From the NCBI GenBank assembly GCA_050330995.1, contig JBHJHI010000117.1:1-9359 (forward strand): 9,359 nt of DNA. Direction: 5' to 3'. The notes under the pieces were generated by a model. It ran no database searches. It was not told where the DNA came from and worked only from the letters and a program-made list of their open reading frames with translations. Positions 5,739 through 9,359 of the stretch are shown here, piece after piece (the stretch's first letter is position 1; every line of letters starts with the position of its first letter). Both the position numbers and the translations under genes were made by a program. Source of the DNA: Thermohalobaculum sp050330995. Its GTDB lineage: Bacteria > Pseudomonadota > Alphaproteobacteria > Rhodobacterales > Rhodobacteraceae.

Positions 5739-6185
5739 TCAGCGCCGCCTGAGCCGGATCACCACGTCGATCTTGGCGATCTCCGCGCCCTCGGGCGCGT
5801 CGGCGACGCGCTCGACGCGCACCGCGCCCTCGGGCGCGTCGGTCAGCCGGGCGTCGTCCTCCCAGTAGTAGTGGGCGTGGTCGGAGATGTCGGTGTCGAA
5901 ATAGCTGCGGCTGCCGTCCACCGTGATCTCGGCGATCAGCCCGGCTTCGGTGAAGGACTTGAGCGTGTTGTAGACGGTGGCGAGCGAGACCCGCTCGCCC
6001 GCCTCGGCGGCCGCCTCGAACAGCCACTCGGCGGTGACATGGCGATCGCGCCCGTCGCCGACGAGCAGCGCCGCGAGCGCCACGCGCTGGCGCGTCGGCC
6101 TCAGCCCCGCCCGCGCGAGCCATGCCCGCGCCCGCGCCTCGCTTCGCTCGGACGTCCTGGTCGTGCCGGTGATCCCGCCCGTCAT
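5739..6185 (-). CDS. irr: Irr, heme-responsive iron regulator of the Fur family
   Basis: The 148-residue product matches Irr. GLRPTRQRVALAALL (27-41) is the first DNA-binding helix region, DRHVTAEWLFEAA (47-59) follows, and VSLATVYNTLKSFTEAGLI (66-84) is the winged-helix recognition part. VDGSRSYFDTDISDHAHYYWEDD (89-111) forms the start of the dimerisation/metal domain. In rhizobia Irr represses or activates heme- and iron-related genes and is inactivated or degraded when heme is sufficient. This copy has no cysteine at all, so it lacks the Cys-Pro heme motif of Bradyrhizobium Irr. The HHH cluster is HAH here (His103, Ala104, His105). GGAAGG lies six bases before the ATG. The gene is divergent from fabA, an arrangement I recall from other Rhizobiales. 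A generic Fur/PerR paralogue is less likely given the YFDT..SDH signature. Confidence 0.88.
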   Translation of the reverse strand: MTGGITGTTRTSERSEARARAWLARAGLRPTRQRVALAALLVGDGRDRHVTAEWLFEAAAEAGERVSLATVYNTLKSFTEAGLIAEITVDGSRSYFDTDISDHAHYYWEDDARLTDAPEGAVRVERVADAPEGAEIAKIDVVIRLRRR

Positions 6186-6411
6186 GGCCAGCCTTCCGTC
6201 GTCATGCCGTTCTCCGGCTTCGACCTAGCACGAAACTCGCGAGAATCGCAAAAATCGCGTTCGCTCGGGGCGTCTCCCCCACTCTCGAATACGAGATCGG
6301 GGGCTGCCTTGTCGCAACCAGGGACGGCTGTTACATCGCGCCCCGCGCTCCGGGAACCGCCAGCCCGCGAGGCGCGCCACAGGCCGAGCGAGCGGTTCGA
6401 GGGAGAGAAGC
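6186..6411. promoter_or_regulatory. irr-fabA divergent promoter region
   Basis: This 226-base spacer should hold promoters and operators for both transcripts. An AT-richer patch at 6229-6262 contains TCGC at 6237, 6246, 6255 and 6261 (spacing 9, 9, 6), including the palindrome CTCGCGAG at 6236-6243. A small dyad, TCTCG-aata-CGAGA, lies at 6283-6296. I found no good match to the Irr ICE box (TTTAGAA-type dyad). The regulator that would bind these motifs is not known to me. Confidence 0.5.
6309..6336 (+). promoter_or_regulatory. Candidate fabA promoter
   Basis: TTGTCG at 6309-6314 and TTACAT at 6331-6336 have a 16-base spacer and lie 75 bases ahead of the fabA ATG. Alphaproteobacterial housekeeping promoters often keep only the TTG of the -35 box, so it is plausible. 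The -10 match is weak. Confidence 0.3.
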
Positions 6412-6936
6412 ATGACGGCGCGCGCCGACGGATACGGCTACGAGGACCTCCTCGCCTGCGCGCGCGGCGAGCTGTTCGGGCCGGGCAACGCCCAGCTGCC
6501 CGCACCGCCGATGCTGATGTTCGACCGCATCGTCTCGATCACCCGCGACGGCGGCGCCGCCGGCAAGGGTCAGGCGGTCGCCGAACTCGACGTCAGGCCC
6601 GGCCTCTGGTTCTTCGAGTGTCACTTCCTCGGCGACCCGGTGATGCCGGGCTGCCTCGGGCTCGACGCGCTCTGGCAGCTCACCGGCTTCTGGCTCGGCT
6701 GGTCGGGCATGCCCGGGCGCGGCCGCGCGCTCGGCGGCGGCGAGGTCAAGTTCTCGGGCCAGGTGACGCCGTCCACCGCGCTCGTGCGCTACACGATCGA
6801 GCTGAAGCGCGTGATCGACCGCAAGCTGAAGCTCGGCATCGCCGACGGCCGGATGGAAGCCGACGGCCAGACCATCTACGAGACGAAGGACATGCGCGTC
6901 GGCCTGTTCACCGACGCCGAGGCCGGCGCGGCCTGA
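6412..6936 (+). CDS. fabA: 3-hydroxydecanoyl-ACP dehydratase/isomerase FabA
   Basis: The 174-residue product has the normal FabA length. The hot-dog-fold active site is visible: FFECHFLGDPVMPGCLGLDALWQ spans 67-89, with catalytic His71 and Asp85, matching His70 and Asp84 of the E. coli enzyme. Further family blocks are PAPPMLMFDRI (30-40), GGGEVKFSGQV and a YETKDMRVGLF-type end. FabA dehydrates 3-hydroxydecanoyl-ACP and isomerises trans-2- to cis-3-decenoyl-ACP in the cytoplasm, the branch point to unsaturated fatty acids without oxygen. GGGAGAG lies just before the ATG. It is the first gene of a fabA-fabB-fabI operon, with 39 bases to fabB, and divergent from irr. I see nothing missing or unusual. 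Confidence 0.96.
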   Translation: MTARADGYGYEDLLACARGELFGPGNAQLPAPPMLMFDRIVSITRDGGAAGKGQAVAELDVRPGLWFFECHFLGDPVMPGCLGLDALWQLTGFWLGWSGMPGRGRALGGGEVKFSGQVTPSTALVRYTIELKRVIDRKLKLGIADGRMEADGQTIYETKDMRVGLFTDAEAGAA

Positions 6937-6975
6937 GCGCCCCTGCCCTCGCGGCCCGCAGCGGAGAACGCCCCC

Positions 6976-8241
6976 ATGACCGATCGCTCCCCCGATCGCC
7001 CCCTGCGCCGCCCCCCCCTGCGCCGCGTCGTCGTCACCGGCATCGGCATCGTCTCCTCGATCGGCGCGGACGCCGCCGAGGTGGACGCCTCGCTGCGCGA
7101 GGGCCGCTCGGGGATCGTGTTCGCGCCCGAATACGCGGAACTCGGGTTTCGCTGCCAGGTCCACGGCAAGCCCGACGTCGACGTCGAGGCCAAGGTGGAC
7201 AAGCGCGTCCGCCGCTTCATGGGCGACGGCGCGGCCTGGAACTACATCGCCATGGAGCAGGCGATCGCCGACAGCGGCCTCGGCGCGGACGAGGTCAGCC
7301 ACGAGCGCACCGGCCTCGTCATGGGCTCGGGCGGGCCGTCGACGCGCAACCTGTTCGAAGCGGCCACCATCACCCGCGAGAAGGGCCCGCGGCGCATGGG
7401 GCCCCTGATGGTGCCGCGCACCATGTCGTCGACCAACTCGGCGACGCTGGCCACGCCCTTCAAGATCAAGGGACTGAACTACTCGATCACCTCGGCCTGC
7501 TCGACGTCCGCGCACTGCATCGGCAACGCGGCCGAGCAGATCGCGTGGGGCAAGCAGGACGTGGTGTTCGCCGGCGGCGGCGAGGAACTCGACTGGACGC
7601 TGTCGTGCCTGTTCGACGCCATGGGGGCGATGTCCTCGCGCTTCAACGACACGCCCGAGCGGGCGGCGCGCGCCTACGACAAGGACCGCGACGGCTTCGT
7701 CATCGCCGGCGGCGCGGGCGTGGTGGTGCTCGAGGCCCTCGACCGCGCCAAGGCGCGCGGCGCGCCGATCTACGCCGAGGTCACCGGCTACGGCGCCAAT
7801 TCCGACGGCTACGACATGGTGGCGCCCTCGGGCGAGGGGGCGGTGCGCTGCATGCGCATGGCGGTCGACACGCTCGGCGAGCGCCGGGTCGACTACGTCA
7901 ACACCCACGGCACCTCGACCCCGGTCGGCGACAAGTGCGAGGTGGCGGCGCTGCGCGAGGTGTTCGGCGAGGCCATGCCGCACTTCTCGTCCACCAAGTC
8001 GCTGACCGGCCATTCGCTCGGCGCGACCGGGGTGCAGGAGGCGATCTACTGCCTCCTGATGATGCGCGGCGACTACGTCGCGGCCTCGGCCAACGTCGAG
8101 ACGCTCGACCCCGCCTTCGAGGGCACGCCGCCCGTCACCGAGCGGATCGATGGCGCGGGGCTCGACACGGTGATCTCCAACAGCTTCGGCTTCGGCGGCA
8201 CGAACGCGACGCTCGCGCTCAGCCGCTACCACGGCGACTGA
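6976..8241 (+). CDS. fabB: Beta-ketoacyl-ACP synthase I FabB
   Basis: The product has 421 residues and is a thiolase-fold condensing enzyme. Visible active-site elements are nucleophile Cys175 in SACSTSAHC, His311 in NTHGTSTPVGD, Lys341 and His346 in STKSLTGHSLGATG, and the glycine loop GFGGTN at 405-410. These are the Cys-His-His set of decarboxylating ketosynthases. It elongates acyl-ACP with malonyl-ACP. Placement directly after fabA and the TKSLTGH/GYGANSDGYDM blocks favour FabB, which elongates the cis-3-decenoyl product, over FabF. The N-terminus has about 15 basic, Pro-rich residues before RRVVVTGIGIVSSIG. No internal Met or GTG near the usual start was seen, and GGAGA lies nine bases before this ATG, so it is kept. 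FabI follows after 13 bases, so the genes are likely translated from one mRNA. Confidence 0.95.
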   Translation: MTDRSPDRPLRRPPLRRVVVTGIGIVSSIGADAAEVDASLREGRSGIVFAPEYAELGFRCQVHGKPDVDVEAKVDKRVRRFMGDGAAWNYIAMEQAIADSGLGADEVSHERTGLVMGSGGPSTRNLFEAATITREKGPRRMGPLMVPRTMSSTNSATLATPFKIKGLNYSITSACSTSAHCIGNAAEQIAWGKQDVVFAGGGEELDWTLSCLFDAMGAMSSRFNDTPERAARAYDKDRDGFVIAGGAGVVVLEALDRAKARGAPIYAEVTGYGANSDGYDMVAPSGEGAVRCMRMAVDTLGERRVDYVNTHGTSTPVGDKCEVAALREVFGEAMPHFSSTKSLTGHSLGATGVQEAIYCLLMMRGDYVAASANVETLDPAFEGTPPVTERIDGAGLDTVISNSFGFGGTNATLALSRYHGD

Positions 8242-8254
8242 GAAAGGGCGCGCC

Positions 8255-9109
8255 ATGGCGGGCGAGACGAGCGAACGGGCCGGCGTCGCCCGGACGGGCG
8301 GCCTGATGGCGGGCAAGCGCGGCCTGGTGATGGGGGTCGCCAACCACAACTCGATCGCCTGGGGCTGCGCGCAGGCGCTGGCCGAGCAGGGCGCCGAGAT
8401 CGCCTTCACCTACCAGGGATCGGCCTTCGAGCGCCGCGTGCGCCCGCTCGCCGAGAGCGTGGGCAGCCCCCTGGTGATGGACGCCGACGTCACCGACGAC
8501 GCCAGCCTCGACCGGGTGTTCGAGAGCCTCGCCGGGACCTGGGGCCGGCTCGACTTCCTGGTCCACGCCATCGCCTTCTCGGACAAGGCGGAGCTGACGG
8601 GCCGCTTCGCCGACACCACGCGCGCCAACTTCCTGCGCACGATGGACATCTCCTGCTACTCCTTCGTCGACGTCAGCCGCCGCGCGGCCGAGCTGATGGG
8701 CGAGGGCGGGTCGATCGTGACCATGACCTACCTCGGCTCGACGCGGGTCCTGCCAAACTACAACGCCATGGGCGTGGCCAAGGCGGCGCTGGAGGCGTCG
8801 GTGCGCTATCTCGCCAACGACCTCGGGCCGTCGAACATCCGGGTCAACGCGATCTCGCCGGGGCCGATGCGCACGCTCGCTGGCAGCGCGGTCGGTGGCG
8901 CGCGCCGGGTCTACAAGGCGACGCAGGACAACGCGCCGATGCGGCGCAACGCGCGGCTCGAGGACGTGGGCGGGGCGGCGCTCTATCTCCTGTCCGACCT
9001 CGGCGCCTCGACCACGGGCGACATCCTGTTCGTGGACGGCGGCTTCCACTCGATCGGGCTGCCGCAGATCGAGAATTTGGAGCAGCCGAAGCCCGGCGAG
9101 ATCGGGTGA
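8255..9109 (+). CDS. fabI: Enoyl-ACP reductase FabI
   Basis: The product has 284 residues and is a short-chain dehydrogenase-fold enoyl reductase. Visible are the nucleotide-binding GVANHNSIAWG (27-37), VHAIAFSDKAELTG (103-116), the active-site Tyr159, Tyr169 and Lys176 in the Y-x6-K arrangement (YNAMGVAK), RVNAISPGPMRTLAG (196-210) and the C-terminal GDILFVDGGFHS. It carries out the last reduction of each fatty-acid elongation cycle with NAD(P)H, in the cytoplasm. The N-terminus is about 15 residues longer than in E. coli FabI; the ATG at 8306 (Met18) would give the standard length. A GAGAAAGG ribosome site before 8255 supports the longer form. It is the last gene of the operon. By eye the residue aligning with E. 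coli Phe203, which lines the triclosan pocket, is Ala216 here. Confidence 0.95.
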   Translation: MAGETSERAGVARTGGLMAGKRGLVMGVANHNSIAWGCAQALAEQGAEIAFTYQGSAFERRVRPLAESVGSPLVMDADVTDDASLDRVFESLAGTWGRLDFLVHAIAFSDKAELTGRFADTTRANFLRTMDISCYSFVDVSRRAAELMGEGGSIVTMTYLGSTRVLPNYNAMGVAKAALEASVRYLANDLGPSNIRVNAISPGPMRTLAGSAVGGARRVYKATQDNAPMRRNARLEDVGGAALYLLSDLGASTTGDILFVDGGFHSIGLPQIENLEQPKPGEIG

Positions 9110-9122
9110 GCGGGACGGGCGC

Positions 9123-9153
9123 GACGTAGGCCGCCTATCGTCGTCCGGCGACG
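9123..9153 (+). terminator. Candidate terminator after fabI
   Basis: Two overlapping hairpins begin 13 bases after the fabI stop. One is GACGTAGG-ccg-CCTATCGTC with a single bulge (9123-9142). The other is CGTCG-tccgg-CGACG (9139-9153). They are mutually exclusive. No T-run follows, so strength is uncertain, but the position fits the operon end. Confidence 0.35.
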
Positions 9154-9227
9154 CCTGGGGGCAGATGGCGGGATGAACCTCGCCCTGCGATCCTATTCGG
9201 TAATACCTGCTCGCTCGAAGTGATTGC

Positions 9228-9359
9228 TCACGGGGGTGGCATGATGGCGTGCATGCCGGAGAGGGGCTGGCCGGTGATCAGGGCGCGGACGGTCTCGATG
9301 GCGGTGTGGGTCTGACGGCGCGCGGTGCTGACGAGCGAGCGATAGCCGGCGTGGACGCC
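9228..9359 (-). CDS. C-terminal 43 residues of a probable transposase (partial, 5' end outside window)
   Basis: On the minus strand the frame is open from the window edge to a TGA at 9228-9230. It reads GVHAGYRSLVSTARRQTHTA, then IETVRALITGQPLSG and a short Pro-rich end. The pattern of an aromatic/basic helix followed by STxRxQxxxxxxTxRxL reminds me of transposase C-termini, possibly of the IS66 group, but the family assignment is uncertain from 43 residues. GC3 is high, like the host genes. The convergent position immediately after a core operon would fit an insertion sequence whose end lies somewhere in 9150-9228. I could not pick out a terminal inverted repeat because the other end is not in the window. 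It could also be the tail of an unrelated protein. Confidence 0.45.
   Translation of the reverse strand, partial: GVHAGYRSLVSTARRQTHTAIETVRALITGQPLSGMHAIMPPP

Noticed and set aside
5142..8306. Plus-strand open frame of 1054 codons across the EF-hand gene, irr, fabA, fabB and into fabI
   Set aside because: It overlaps five well-recognised genes, is Arg/Pro/Gly-rich low-complexity sequence and shows no family motif. It is a shadow frame created by high GC content.
6331..8409. Minus-strand open frame of 692 codons opposite fabA-fabB
   Set aside because: It mirrors the fabA/fabB coding frame on the other strand, has His/Arg/Ala-rich composition and no motif.
1..9359. CRISPR arrays, tRNA or rRNA genes, toxin-antitoxin or phage-defence genes
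   Set aside because: No regularly spaced long repeats, no cloverleaf or rRNA segments and no such protein families were recognised on either strand.

Overview
The window is very GC-rich, with almost every real codon ending in G or C. It reads as chromosomal DNA of an alphaproteobacterium, most likely of the Hyphomicrobiales (Rhizobiales). Three things support this: an Irr-type Fur-family regulator divergent from fabA-fabB-fabI, a rhizobial-type tandem-SH3 protein divergent from a glyoxylate reductase-like gene, and an alphaproteobacterial 5-aminolevulinate synthase tail. A carotenoid monooxygenase (CrtA family) directly behind hemA suggests a phototrophic lineage in which the left edge is the border of a photosynthesis gene cluster. 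The genus cannot be fixed from this sequence.

Layout, left to right. (1) 1-1049: the 3' end of hemA, then a crtA-like gene on the same strand. (2) 1260-2941: a two-gene envelope operon made of a small exported OmpA-domain protein and, three bases later, an exported Sel1-repeat protein with a fibronectin-III-like middle and an unrecognised C-terminal domain. (3) 3015-4001, minus strand: an NAD(P)-dependent 2-hydroxyacid dehydrogenase (glyoxylate/hydroxypyruvate reductase type), convergent with the operon across a UUCG-loop hairpin. (4) 4224-4991: a divergent exported tandem-SH3 protein. (5) 5188-5649: an exported four-EF-hand protein, convergent with irr across a long GC palindrome. (6) 5739-6185, minus strand: irr. 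It is divergent from 6412-9109, the fabA-fabB-fabI operon for anaerobic-type unsaturated fatty acid synthesis and enoyl reduction. (7) 9228-9359, minus strand: the C-terminal tail of a probable transposase, so the right edge probably enters an insertion sequence.

Functionally the window joins tetrapyrrole and carotenoid synthesis (hemA, crtA), heme/iron sensing (irr), membrane lipid synthesis (fabABI) and several periplasmic or wall-associated proteins (OmpA-like, Sel1/FN3-like, SH3, EF-hand). Most genes are core genes with recognisable families. The least explained element is the OmpA/Sel1 pair with its unrecognised C-terminal region. I see no tRNA, rRNA, CRISPR array or defence system, and no gene-free stretch longer than 300 bases.
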